A stretch of DNA of 64,000 bases, taken from Rhizobiaceae bacterium (GTDB lineage: Bacteria; Pseudomonadota; Alphaproteobacteria; Rhizobiales; Rhizobiaceae). The stretch lies in NCBI GenBank assembly GCA_019635755.1, contig JAHBYW010000001.1:124001-188000 (forward strand). Reading direction: 5' to 3'. A model generated the notes under the pieces. It saw nothing but the letters and a program-made list of their open reading frames with translations, had not been told where the DNA came from and did not search any database. Numbering within the stretch: position 1 is the first letter of the stretch; each line of letters begins with the position of its first letter. Made by a program: the position numbers and the translations under genes. Below are positions 28,174-36,814 of the stretch, piece after piece.

Positions 28174-30405
28174 ATGATCCTGACCGGAGCCATCATCGCC
28201 AGCGTCTGCCTGGCCTGGCTGGCGGTGGCAACCGTGCTCAAGCTGCGGCTCGGCATCCCGCTGCGCCAGGCCGTGCTCTACACCCCGTTCAAGCTCGTCT
28301 GGCGCATCGACGATTCGGCGATCCGCATGGCCAGCAAGTCGCCCGCGCCGGTGGTCTACGTCATCGTCCACCAGTCGCGTCTCGAGCCGGCGCTCATGCT
28401 GTCGCTCCTGCCGGAAAACACGCTCCACATCCTCGACGAGTACTCCGCCAGGGCCGGCTGGCTGGAACCCTTCCGCGATCTGGCGCGGACGATCGCGTTC
28501 AATGCCGAGCACGTCTTCGTCAGCCGGCGCTTCGTCCGCATGCTCAAGGGCAAGGGCCGCATTGCCGTCTACGTGCCGGACGACCTCGAGCCCGGCACCA
28601 AGGCGTTCCGGCTCTACCGCGCCGTCGCCCGCATCGCGGCGCAGGGCGAAGCGCGCGTCGTGCCGATCTTCGTCGGCGGCGCACGGCACCTGCCGTTCTC
28701 CCTGACGCCGCCGGACAGGGCGCCGCGCCGGCCGCTCGGCCAGCTCGCCATCACGGTGCTGCCGCCGATCACGCTGGCCGAACTCGTCGAGCAGGCCGGG
28801 CGGGATCGCACCAGCCTCGCCAACGCGCTGTTCGACCGCGTCGCCGAGGTGCGCTTCCGGGCCGCGACGGGCCGCAGGACCCTGTTCCGCACGATCCTGC
28901 GTGCGGCCGAGCTGTTCGGACGCGACCGCGTCATCGTCGAGGACGTCGTGTCCGGTGCGATGACCTATCGCGAACTCTTCATCTCGGCGCGCATCGTCGG
29001 CAACCGGCTGGCGAGCGTCAGCGCGCCGGGTGAGGCCGTGGGCCTGCTGCTCCCCAGCGCCAACGGCGTCGCGATCTCGCTGCTCGGCCTGCTGTCGGCC
29101 AGCCGCGTTGCGGCGATGATCAACTACACCGCAGGTCCGGCCAACACGACGGCCGCGGTCCGCACCGCGCCCATCCGCACGATCGTCTCCTCGCGCGCCT
29201 TCGTGGAGAAGGCCGACCTCGGCGCCATCGTCGAGGCCTGCGAGAAGGGCGGCGCCCGGTTCCTGTGGCTGGAAGACGTGCGCAAGGACGTCACGCTCTT
29301 CGACAAGGTCGCGGCGTCGCTGCTGTGGAAGCACCGCATCGCGCGCTTCCGGCCGGGCCAGCCTGCGGTGATCCTCTTCACGTCGGGCTCCGAGGGCCAG
29401 CCGAAGGCGGTCGTGCTGACCAACGAGGCGCTCGTCGCCAACGCCGCGCAGGTGATGGCGCGGCTCGACCTGACGCCGGCCGACAAGCTCCTCAACGTGC
29501 TGCCGGTCTTCCACTCCTTCGGCCTCATGGGCGGCCTGATCCTGCCTCTGGTCGCCGGCGTCCGTTTCCTGCTCTACCCCTCGCCGCTCCACTACAAGCT
29601 GATCCCGGAAACCGCCGCGAAGGCGCGTCCCACGATCATGTTCGCCACCGACACCTTCCTCGCCGCCTATGCGCGCACCGCCAGCGACGAGGACTTCGCC
29701 AGCCTGCGGCTGGTCGTCGCCGGCGCCGAGCCCGTGCGCGCGGAGACGCGGCGCGTGTGGAAGGAGCGCTTCGGCGCCGACATCGTCGAGGGATTCGGCA
29801 TGACGGAGGCCGCGCCGGTGGTCGCGGTCAACACGGCGACCCACTCCCGCGAAGGCGCCGTCGGCCGCCTGCTCCCCGGCATGCGGGCGAGGCTCGAGCC
29901 GGTCGACGGGATTGCCGAGGGCGGGCGCCTGTGGATCGCCGGTCCGAACCTGATGACCGGCTACATCACGCCGGACCGGCCCGGCGAGATCCAGCGCCTC
30001 GCCGAGGACGCCTGGCACGACAGCGGCGACATCGTCGCCTTCGACCGCGAGGGCTTCCTCTCGGTCCGCGGGCGGGCGAGGCGTTTCGCCAAGATCGCCG
30101 GCGAGATGGTGTCGCTGGGCGCCGTCGAGATGCTGGTGCAGGCGCTCTGGCCGGAGGACCGTCACGCCGTCGTCTCGGTGCCCGACAGGCGCAAGGGCGA
30201 ACGCATCGTGCTGGTGACGACCGCGAGCGAGGCCGAACCGGCGCTTCTGCGCAGCCATGGCAAACGGGCCGGTGCCAACCAGCTCATGATCCCCGACGAC
30301 ATCGTCAAGGTGCCGGAGATGCCGCTGCTCGGTTCCGGCAAGACCGACTACGGCGCGGCCCGGCAGCTGGCGATGGGCAAGCTCGGCATCGGCCAGGCGG
30401 CATGA
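28174..30405 (+). CDS. Aas-like acyltransferase / acyl-ACP synthetase fusion
   Basis: 743 residues. The N-terminal quarter holds a hydrophobic helix and a PlsC-like lysophospholipid acyltransferase domain (about 60-240); the rest is an AMP-binding acyl-activating domain with LFTSGSEGQPKAVVLTN near residue 410 and GFGMTEAAPVV near residue 545. The layout matches E. coli Aas, which reacylates 2-lyso-phosphatidylethanolamine using free fatty acids. The acyltransferase catalytic motif reads HQSRLE, that is HX4E instead of the usual HX4D. GGGAGAGG precedes the ATG at 28174. Its end overlaps the arsC-like start (ATGA). Confidence 0.85.
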   Translation: MILTGAIIASVCLAWLAVATVLKLRLGIPLRQAVLYTPFKLVWRIDDSAIRMASKSPAPVVYVIVHQSRLEPALMLSLLPENTLHILDEYSARAGWLEPFRDLARTIAFNAEHVFVSRRFVRMLKGKGRIAVYVPDDLEPGTKAFRLYRAVARIAAQGEARVVPIFVGGARHLPFSLTPPDRAPRRPLGQLAITVLPPITLAELVEQAGRDRTSLANALFDRVAEVRFRAATGRRTLFRTILRAAELFGRDRVIVEDVVSGAMTYRELFISARIVGNRLASVSAPGEAVGLLLPSANGVAISLLGLLSASRVAAMINYTAGPANTTAAVRTAPIRTIVSSRAFVEKADLGAIVEACEKGGARFLWLEDVRKDVTLFDKVAASLLWKHRIARFRPGQPAVILFTSGSEGQPKAVVLTNEALVANAAQVMARLDLTPADKLLNVLPVFHSFGLMGGLILPLVAGVRFLLYPSPLHYKLIPETAAKARPTIMFATDTFLAAYARTASDEDFASLRLVVAGAEPVRAETRRVWKERFGADIVEGFGMTEAAPVVAVNTATHSREGAVGRLLPGMRARLEPVDGIAEGGRLWIAGPNLMTGYITPDRPGEIQRLAEDAWHDSGDIVAFDREGFLSVRGRARRFAKIAGEMVSLGAVEMLVQALWPEDRHAVVSVPDRRKGERIVLVTTASEAEPALLRSHGKRAGANQLMIPDDIVKVPEMPLLGSGKTDYGAARQLAMGKLGIGQAA

Positions 30406-30827
30406 CCGTCACTATCTACCACAACCCAGACTGCGGAACCTCGCGCAACACGCTTGCGATGATCCGTCAGTCCGGCGAACCGGTCGAGGTGATCGAATAT
30501 CTTGTGACGCCGCCGAGCCGCGGGCGGCTGGTGGAACTCGTCGCCGCGATGGGTATCACGCCCCGGCAGCTGCTCCGGCAGAAGGACACGCCGTATGCCG
30601 CGCTTGGCCTGGACAATCCTTCCCTCGGCGACGACCAGCTGATCGACGCGATGATGGCGCACCCGATCCTCATCAACCGCCCGATCGTTGTCACCGGACG
30701 AGGTGCTGTCCTGGCGCGACCGTCCGAGGCCGTGCTGGATATCCTGCCCAATCCGGACATCGGGCCGTTCACCAAGGAGGACGGCGAGGTGGTGATCGAC
30801 GCCAGCGGCCGTCGCGTCGCGACCTAG
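30402..30827 (+). CDS. arsC: ArsC-family arsenate reductase (glutaredoxin type)
   Basis: 141 residues. The thioredoxin-fold ArsC family reduces arsenate with glutathione/glutaredoxin; the catalytic Cys is residue 11 in HNPDCGTSRNT, and the RPIVV near residue 95 with a following Arg is the family arginine triad region. It starts within the stop of the acyltransferase gene (ATGA) and is therefore translated from that mRNA. The ArsR-Atm1 operon lies on the opposite strand 3.7 kb away. Confidence 0.85.
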   Translation: MTVTIYHNPDCGTSRNTLAMIRQSGEPVEVIEYLVTPPSRGRLVELVAAMGITPRQLLRQKDTPYAALGLDNPSLGDDQLIDAMMAHPILINRPIVVTGRGAVLARPSEAVLDILPNPDIGPFTKEDGEVVIDASGRRVAT

Positions 30828-30867
30828 ATCGCTGGTCGCTGCGGGAGCGCTGGCCGGTTCGCGGGAA

Positions 30868-31710
30868 TCAGGGGCCGGCCGCGCCGCCCCTCTCCGCCAT
30901 GGCTCGTTCTGCCTCGGCCTTTTCCGCCTCGGCCTTGGCGCGGCGCTCGTAGGCGCGGGCGCTGAGCGGCAGGAAGACCAGATAGGCGATCGCCGAGGCC
31001 GTGCAGGTCTGCCACGGATAGGCGGCCAGCAGCAGCACATAGGCAACCACGAACAGGATCAGCGGCATCGCCTTGTCGCCCGGAATGCGGCGGCCGATCG
31101 ACTTGCCCGAATGCACCGGCAGGCGGCTGATCAGCAGGAACGCCACCAGGACCGTGTAGCCGCAGGCGACGAAGGCGAAGATGCGGTCGGGAACGACGCC
31201 CAGGAACACCAGGTAGAGCGGTAGCATGACAAGCCCGGCACCGGCCGGCGCCGGCACGCCGACGAAATACTCCGCCTGCCAGGCCGCACGCTTGTCGTCC
31301 TCGTCCAGCACGTTGAACCTTGCCAGCCTCAGCGCGCAGGCGATGGCGAAGATCAGCGCCGCGATCCAGCCGGGCGGCCCGGCGCGATCCAGCAGGAAGG
31401 CATAGACGACCAGTGCCGGCGCGACGCCGAAATTGATGATGTCGGCCAGCGAATCCATCTGCGCGCCGAACCGCGAGGTCGCCTTCAGCATGCGCGCGAG
31501 CCGGCCATCAATGCCGTCGAGGAAGGCCGCGACCAGCACCATCGCGACGGCGATCTCGAAGCGGTGCTCGAAGGCAAGGCGGATTCCGGACAGGCCGGCG
31601 CAGATCGCCAGGACCGTGACGAGGTTCGGCACCAGCATGCGGCGCGGGATTTCCCGGATCCTCGGACCGCCGCTCTCGTGCGGCTTGAACCTCGAGAAGG
31701 GCCGCTGCAT
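30868..31710 (-). CDS. pssA: PssA, phosphatidylserine synthase
   Basis: 280 residues. CDP-alcohol phosphotransferase that makes phosphatidylserine from CDP-diacylglycerol and serine in the membrane. The full motif DGRLAR-x8-G-x3-D-x3-D is present near residues 68-90, with about eight hydrophobic helices. The C-terminal 30 residues are a charged, Ala/Glu-rich tail. It lies 6 bp downstream of psd, so the two consecutive steps of phosphatidylethanolamine synthesis share an operon. Confidence 0.94.
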   Translation of the reverse strand: MQRPFSRFKPHESGGPRIREIPRRMLVPNLVTVLAICAGLSGIRLAFEHRFEIAVAMVLVAAFLDGIDGRLARMLKATSRFGAQMDSLADIINFGVAPALVVYAFLLDRAGPPGWIAALIFAIACALRLARFNVLDEDDKRAAWQAEYFVGVPAPAGAGLVMLPLYLVFLGVVPDRIFAFVACGYTVLVAFLLISRLPVHSGKSIGRRIPGDKAMPLILFVVAYVLLLAAYPWQTCTASAIAYLVFLPLSARAYERRAKAEAEKAEAERAMAERGGAAGP

Positions 31711-31716
31711 CGCCGG

Positions 31717-32415
31717 TCAGGACACGCGCACGAGCGGCACGCCGGCGGCGCCGCCAAACTCGGCGATCACCGTCTCGCCGCCGACGGCGGTCTGGCCGAC
31801 CGACACGCGCACGGTCGCGGTCAGCGGCAGGTAGACATCGACGCGGGAGCCGAAGCGGATCAGGCCGAAGCGCTCGCCGACGGCGGTGTTGTTCCCGGCC
31901 TCGACCCAGCAGACGATGCGCCGCGCCACCAGGCCTGCGACCTGCACCACGCCGACCGAGCCGTTCGGGCTCTCGATCACCAGGCCGTTGCGTTCGTTCT
32001 CGCTGCTCGCCTTGTCGAGTTCGGCGTTGAGGAAGCTCCCGGCGCGGTATTCGATCCGGCTGATCCGGCCGCGCACCGGCGCGCGGTTGATGTGGCAGGA
32101 GAAGACGTTCATGAACACCGAGACGCGCGTCATCTCGCCGCCGCCCAGGCCGAGTTCGCGCGGCGCGACGGCCGGCCCGACCGCGGAGACGACGCCGTCG
32201 GCCGGGCTGATGACCAGCCTGTCGTCCACCGGCGTCACCCGCTCCGGGTCGCGGTAGAAATAGACGCACCACGCGGTCAGGATCAGGCCGATCCAGAACA
32301 GGAAGCCCGAGAAGATGAGCAGCACCAGCGTCACCGCGGCGAAGCCGGCGATGAACGGGTAGCCCTCGCGGTGTATCGGGACGAACGTCCTGCGGATCGT
32401 ATCGGCGATGCCCAT
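31717..32415 (-). CDS. psd: Psd, phosphatidylserine decarboxylase
   Basis: 232 residues, the short PSD class. It autocleaves at a Gly-Ser bond to form a pyruvoyl group; the [11 protein letters not shown] motif near residue 170 is the probable site. Two hydrophobic helices lie near residues 20-52. It converts phosphatidylserine to phosphatidylethanolamine. It is followed after 6 bp by pssA. The usual rhizobial psd-pssA order is kept; the upstream gap holds a RIME-like repeat. Confidence 0.93.
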   Translation of the reverse strand: MGIADTIRRTFVPIHREGYPFIAGFAAVTLVLLIFSGFLFWIGLILTAWCVYFYRDPERVTPVDDRLVISPADGVVSAVGPAVAPRELGLGGGEMTRVSVFMNVFSCHINRAPVRGRISRIEYRAGSFLNAELDKASSENERNGLVIESPNGSVGVVQVAGLVARRIVCWVEAGNNTAVGERFGLIRFGSRVDVYLPLTATVRVSVGQTAVGGETVIAEFGGAAGVPLVRVS

Positions 32416-32450
32416 CGCTTGCGGTCGGCTCCTTCAGGCAGGCGGTCTGC

Positions 32451-32570
32451 TTAGAGCATTCTGTAGCAAGGTGATGTCACCTTGCGTCGCACAAATGCGG
32501 CCAAATCAAATAGATAGACCGTGGTCCCGAAAACCGCTGCGCACTTTTCGGGACCATGATCTAGACGATA
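32451..32570. repeat. RIME-like rhizobial intergenic palindromic element
   Basis: About 120 bp in the gap between psd and the Atm1 gene. It starts near TTAGAGCATT and ends near GATCTAGAC. It holds two hairpins: GCAAGGTGA/TCACCTTGC (32466-32485) and TGGTCCCGAAAA/TTTTCGGGACCA (32522-32556, 11-bp loop). This is the structure of the Rhizobium-type mosaic elements found at many sites in Hyphomicrobiales chromosomes. It carries no gene. Confidence 0.8.
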
Positions 32571-32611
32571 TGGGTCTTAGCCGCAACGCGGCAATGGCGC
32601 GGGCTACCGCG

Positions 32612-34507
32612 CTATTGCGGCACGATCTCGGCGGTCCGCCGGCGCACCACGACGCCGAGCTCGTCGGCCTCGCGCGCCTTGCGCAGCCGCTCCTCGGCCT
32701 CGGTCGCCTCGCGCTGGCGGTTCCACATGCTGGCATAGAGGCCTTCGGCCGCGATCAGATCCGAATGCTTGCCCCGTTCAGCGATCCGCCCGTCGTTCAG
32801 CACGATGATCTCGTCGGCGCCGATCACGGTCGACAGGCGGTGCGCGATGACCAGCGTCGTGCGGCCGCGGCTCACCACGTCGAGCGCGGCCTGGATCTCG
32901 CGCTCCGTCTCGGTATCCAGCGCCGAGGTCGCCTCGTCCAGCATCAGGATCGGCGGCGCCTTGAGGATCGTGCGGGCGATGGCGACGCGCTGCTTCTCGC
33001 CGCCGGAGAGCTTCAGCCCGCGTTCGCCGACCATCGTCTTGAAGCCCGCGGGCAGCCGCCGGATGAAATCGCCGATCTGCGCCAGGTCGGCGGCGCGCGC
33101 GACGTCGTCCTCCGAGGCACCGGGGCGGCCGTAGCGGACATTGTAGGCGATCGTGTCGTTGAACAGCACCGTGTCCTGCGGAACCATGCCGACGGAGGCC
33201 CTCAGACTTTGCTGGGTCACGCCGCGCACGTCCTGCCCGTCGACCAGGACGGCGCCCTGTTGCACGTCGTAGAACCGGAACAGCAGCCGCGAGATGGTCG
33301 ATTTTCCCGCGCCAGACGGACCGACGATGGCGACGGTCTTGCCGGCCGGAACCTCGAAGCTGACCCCCTTCAGAATCGTGCGGTTCGGGTCGTAGGCGAA
33401 ATGCACATCGCGAAACTCCACCCTGCCCTCGCTGACGACCAGCGGAACTGCGCCCGGCGCATCCAGCACCTCCTGCTTCACGTCGAGCAGGTCGAACATG
33501 TTCTCGATGTCGGTGAGGCCCTGTCGGATCTCGCGATAGAGCATGCCCAGGAAGTTCAACGGCACCGACAGCTGCATCAGCATGGCGTTGACGAAGACGA
33601 AGTCGCCGATCGTGTGGGTGCCCGCCATCACCTCGCGCGCCGACATCGCCATGATGATCGCCATGCCGACGCCGAAAATGACGCCCTGGCCGAAGTTCAG
33701 CCAGCCGAGGGAGGTCCACGTCTTGGTTGCGGCGGACTCGTAGCGGGCCATCGAACGGTCGAACCGCTCGGCCTCCATCCGCTCGTTGGAGAAGTACTTC
33801 ACCGTCTCGTAGTTGAGCAGCGAGTCGATCGCCTTGGTGTTGGCCTCGGTATCGCTGTCGTTCATCTCGCGGCGGATCGAGATGCGCCAGTCTGACGCCT
33901 TGAGCGTGAACCAGGTGTAGAGCCACACGGTGATCGCAACCACCGCCACGTAGGATACGCCGTAGGCGAAGCCGAAGATCGCCGCGACCAGGGCGAATTC
34001 GAGGATCGTCGGCACCGAGTTGAGGATGGTGAAGCGCACGATCGTCTCGATGCCCTTCACGCCACGCTCGATGATGCGCGACAGGCCGCCCGTGCGGCGT
34101 TCCAGGTGGAAGCGCAGCGACAGTTCGTGGAGGTGGACGAAGGTCCGGTAGGCCAGCTGCCGAACGGCATGCTGGCCGACGCGCGCGAACAGTGCGTCGC
34201 GGAGCTGGTTCAGCCCGAGCTGGGCGACACGCACGACATTGTAGGCCAGCACCAGCATCAGCGGCGCGGCGAGGACCGCGGGCAGCGCCGGCAGCGCGGC
34301 AGGGTCGCCGGACAGCGCGTCGGTCGCCCATTTGAAGAAATAGGGTACGACGACGAGGATGAGCTTGGCGGCGACGAGCAGCACCGTCGCCCAGACGACA
34401 CGCGCCTTCAGGTCGGCGCGGCCGGTCGGCCACATATAGGGCCATAGGTTGCGGATGGTCTGGACCGTCCGGCCGGATTCGGCGGATACCGTCTTGTCAG
34501 CGGCCAT
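32612..34507 (-). CDS. Atm1-type ABC exporter (heavy-metal/glutathione)
   Basis: 631 residues: six-helix membrane domain (about 30-320) fused to an ATPase domain with Walker [10 protein letters not shown] near residue 415, signature LSGGEKQRVA and Walker B PILMLDEATSALD. The sequence is of the ATM1/ABCB7 class, which exports glutathione conjugates or metal-glutathione complexes and influences Fe-S cluster assembly. The ATG at 34507, with GGAGAGGA upstream, lies 11 bp inside the end of the ArsR gene, so both are translated from one mRNA. The frame continues upstream but is not family-like. Confidence 0.9.
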   Translation of the reverse strand: MAADKTVSAESGRTVQTIRNLWPYMWPTGRADLKARVVWATVLLVAAKLILVVVPYFFKWATDALSGDPAALPALPAVLAAPLMLVLAYNVVRVAQLGLNQLRDALFARVGQHAVRQLAYRTFVHLHELSLRFHLERRTGGLSRIIERGVKGIETIVRFTILNSVPTILEFALVAAIFGFAYGVSYVAVVAITVWLYTWFTLKASDWRISIRREMNDSDTEANTKAIDSLLNYETVKYFSNERMEAERFDRSMARYESAATKTWTSLGWLNFGQGVIFGVGMAIIMAMSAREVMAGTHTIGDFVFVNAMLMQLSVPLNFLGMLYREIRQGLTDIENMFDLLDVKQEVLDAPGAVPLVVSEGRVEFRDVHFAYDPNRTILKGVSFEVPAGKTVAIVGPSGAGKSTISRLLFRFYDVQQGAVLVDGQDVRGVTQQSLRASVGMVPQDTVLFNDTIAYNVRYGRPGASEDDVARAADLAQIGDFIRRLPAGFKTMVGERGLKLSGGEKQRVAIARTILKAPPILMLDEATSALDTETEREIQAALDVVSRGRTTLVIAHRLSTVIGADEIIVLNDGRIAERGKHSDLIAAEGLYASMWNRQREATEAEERLRKAREADELGVVVRRRTAEIVPQ

Positions 34508-34832
34508 GGTCGTCCTCTCCCGCGCGCGCCGGCGCGCAGCACCCCTGCATGAACCCGACGAAGGAGATCGCGAGCGCGCCCACGGCATCGCGGTCGATCG
34601 CATAGCGCGACCGCTGCCGGTCGGGCGAATAGCGCACCAGCCCCGCCTCCACGAGCACCTTCAGGTGCTGCGACACGGTCGACTGCGCGAGGTCCAGCCG
34701 GTCCACGACATCGCCGCAGCAGCAGCTTCCGCTGGCGGAGAGATGCCGCAGGATCTGCAGCCGGGCGGGATGAGACAGCGCGGCGAGTTTTGCCGCAATG
34801 GCGGCGGGCGGTTCGGCGGGTCTGGTTTCCAT
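34497..34832 (-). CDS. ArsR/SmtB-family metalloregulator
   Basis: 111 residues, winged helix-turn-helix (about 15-85). Cys37, Cys38 and Cys39 form a CCCGD motif at the start of the helix that carries ELCVCDL in E. coli ArsR, and a second pair, Cys98-Cys99 (GFMQGCCAPA), lies in the C-terminal helix, as in As(III)-sensing variants. So it should sense a thiophilic metal(loid) and release DNA when bound. It overlaps the Atm1 gene by 11 bp and sits next to a palindromic operator (34831-34860). Confidence 0.88.
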   Translation of the reverse strand: METRPAEPPAAIAAKLAALSHPARLQILRHLSASGSCCCGDVVDRLDLAQSTVSQHLKVLVEAGLVRYSPDRQRSRYAIDRDAVGALAISFVGFMQGCCAPARAGEDDHGR

Positions 34833-34871
34833 CGTTCATCGCCGATAGACGATGAATGATGGATTTGCAAG
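34831..34871 (-). promoter_or_regulatory. arsR promoter with overlapping operator palindrome
   Basis: An 11-bp inverted repeat (ATCGTTCATCG/CGATGAATGAT, 8-bp spacer, one mismatch) spans 34831-34860. On the minus strand CTTGCA (34871-34866) and CTATCG (34848-34843) form a -35/-10 pair with a 17-bp spacer, so the palindrome covers the -10 region and the predicted start of transcription (near 34836). The mRNA would be nearly leaderless. This is what autorepression by an ArsR protein needs. Confidence 0.62.
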
Positions 34872-34915
34872 CACCATCGTCGCGACGGGGCCCAGGCCGT
34901 GGCGGGCTAGCTTCG

Positions 34916-36730
34916 CTATTCGGTCAGATCGGGCACCGTGAAGACCTGGCCGATCCAGATCTTGCTCGGGTCCTGGATCTGGTCGCGGTTGGCCAGATAG
35001 AGGGTGGAATAGCGCATGCCCTGCCCGTAGGCGCGCCGCGATATCTTCCACAGTGAATCGCCCTTCCGGATGATGACGGAGCGTGTCACCGTCTGCAGCT
35101 TTGGCTGGGTGACCGCGGGGTCCGCGGCCGCGACCTCTGTCGATGTCGCAGCAGGCGCCGCCGGCTCGACGGCCTCGGCCGCGCGCACGTCGTTTGGCAT
35201 CGCCGGTTCGGCGGCGGCGGTCGTGGCGGTACGCGCGGGCGGCGCCGCGCCCGCAACGGCCTCCGCTGCCGGCTGCACATCGCTGGCGGCGGGCGGCGTC
35301 TCGATGGCGGGCGCAAAGCGGTCGCTCGCGGGTTCGGAGGCGGCCGGTTCCCCGGCCTGCGGCTCGGCAGCGGCGACCTCGGTGTCGACGGATGGCGCGA
35401 CGGGCTCAGGCGCTCCCGCGCTTTCCTCTGCGATCTCCGGCGACACGGCGTCAGCCCCGGCGGCGGGCGCAACCGTCGATCCCGATTCCGCATCGCTGGA
35501 CGCGACCTGTGCTTCCGGGTCCGCCACTGCGTCCTCCGCGTTTGCGGCAGCGGCCGGCTCGGCGGCGGCCGGCTTGGGCGCAGCGCCGGCGGTAGCTTCT
35601 GCCCGTGCCGCGGCGACCGCGGCTTCGCCCTCCGCCATCGCGGCGGCGACGCCCGGCGACACGGCAGCGATCGAATCGCCGGGCTCGCGCTCGAACGGCA
35701 CCGCGGCGCGCGAAAGCACCTCCGCCGAAGGGCCCAGAACGTCGGCGCGGATGATGTAGTTCCCGACCGGAAGGTTGCGCGTCGCCTCGATCAGGAAGCG
35801 TCCCTGAGTCGACGACTTGGCGTCCCCGAGGTGGATGTCGTTGGCGTAGACGCGGACGGTGTGGCCCGGATCGGCCGCCCCTGCCACGAACACCTTGCTC
35901 CCCTCGATCTCGACCGCTTCGACCGCCACCAGCGGCGCCGTGCCGCCCGGCGCCGGTGCGGCAACGGCCGGCAGGGCATCGACGGCAGCCGGCGCGGCTG
36001 CGCTCGGGTCGACGGCAGCGACCTCGGCGTCCACGCTGGTCGCCGCGGCGTCGGCCGGCGCCAAGGCAGCGGCGGGATCGGAAGCACCGGGCGCCGTCTC
36101 CGACGGCACCGCGAGTTCGGCCACCTTGCCCGGTTCGGGCGCGACCATGATCTGGCTGGCCTCGCCGGGGCGCTCGACAAGCGCCAGCACCTGGCCGTCC
36201 GGCGTTTCGGGCACGGAGACGATGGCCGTGGCCTCGGAGCGGGACACGGTTCCGGCCGGGTCCGTCGCGCGCAGCGTGATCTCGTAGTCACCGGGCTTGA
36301 GAGGTTCGTCGAGGACGATCGCAAAATCGCCGCCGGCGCCCGCCATCGCCTTCGCGATCAGCGTCTCGCCGGCAAGCACCTCGACCTGGGCCTCGGCGCC
36401 GGCGCGCCCGGCGATCACCGTGGAGCCGTCCGGCTCGACACGCAGCAGCTCGAACGCCGGCAGGCTCTCGGTCTCGGCGGCCGCAGCCGCGACAGACTCG
36501 GCGCTCTCCGGTGCAGCCGCGCTCGTCGGGCTGGCCGCGCCCGGCGGGTTCGCCGCAGCCGGCTCCGACTGGTCCGCGACGACCGGCGGCGAAGCCTTGA
36601 CCCACGGATCGAGCAGCCCGGACAGATAGGCCGCCGCGCCGGCCAGGATCACGACGGCGCCGGCGCCCGCGACGAGGAGGACCCGGACGACGTTCGGGGC
36701 CATGGTTGCGCTTTTCGGGTTTTCCGCCAT
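34916..36730 (-). CDS. Ala/Pro-rich membrane-anchored protein with C-terminal LysM domain
   Basis: 604 residues. One hydrophobic helix lies at about residues 12-35; a long low-complexity region rich in Ala, Pro, Glu and Val follows (about 50-540) with Ig-like stretches (EVLAGETLIAKAM..., VEIEGSKVFVAGAADPGHTVRVYANDI) around 100-290; the C-terminus is a LysM peptidoglycan-binding domain (RSVIIRKGDSLWKIS..., about 548-600). It likely anchors in the inner membrane and reaches into the wall. Possible starts are GTG 36748, ATG 36739 or ATG 36730; the last has AGGATGGG at the right distance. Function unknown. Confidence 0.82.
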   Translation of the reverse strand: MAENPKSATMAPNVVRVLLVAGAGAVVILAGAAAYLSGLLDPWVKASPPVVADQSEPAAANPPGAASPTSAAAPESAESVAAAAAETESLPAFELLRVEPDGSTVIAGRAGAEAQVEVLAGETLIAKAMAGAGGDFAIVLDEPLKPGDYEITLRATDPAGTVSRSEATAIVSVPETPDGQVLALVERPGEASQIMVAPEPGKVAELAVPSETAPGASDPAAALAPADAAATSVDAEVAAVDPSAAAPAAVDALPAVAAPAPGGTAPLVAVEAVEIEGSKVFVAGAADPGHTVRVYANDIHLGDAKSSTQGRFLIEATRNLPVGNYIIRADVLGPSAEVLSRAAVPFEREPGDSIAAVSPGVAAAMAEGEAAVAAARAEATAGAAPKPAAAEPAAAANAEDAVADPEAQVASSDAESGSTVAPAAGADAVSPEIAEESAGAPEPVAPSVDTEVAAAEPQAGEPAASEPASDRFAPAIETPPAASDVQPAAEAVAGAAPPARTATTAAAEPAMPNDVRAAEAVEPAAPAATSTEVAAADPAVTQPKLQTVTRSVIIRKGDSLWKISRRAYGQGMRYSTLYLANRDQIQDPSKIWIGQVFTVPDLTE

Positions 36731-36755
36731 CCCACCCATCCTGTTCACAAAGCCG

Positions 36756-36778
36756 ACAACAAAAAGGCCGCAGGGGCC
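36756..36778 (-). other. terminator-like hairpin just upstream of the LysM gene
   Basis: On the minus strand AAGGCC/GGCCTT with a 5-nt loop is followed by TTTTTG. It has the shape of a weak Rho-independent terminator, yet lies only 26 bp upstream of the chosen LysM-protein start, in its 5' leader. It could shield the gene from read-through or act as an attenuator. Confidence 0.45.
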
Positions 36779-36814
36779 TTGACCGGATCGACGCTGTCGC
36801 AGCCAACTGTCCCA

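Noticed and set aside
28045-30258. 737-codon minus-strand frame
   Set aside because: It is antisense to the Aas-like gene, which has clear AMP-binding motifs; Arg/Asp-rich noise.
32522-32556. Rho-independent terminator of the Atm1 gene
   Set aside because: No U-tract follows and the sequence fits a rhizobial repeat element.
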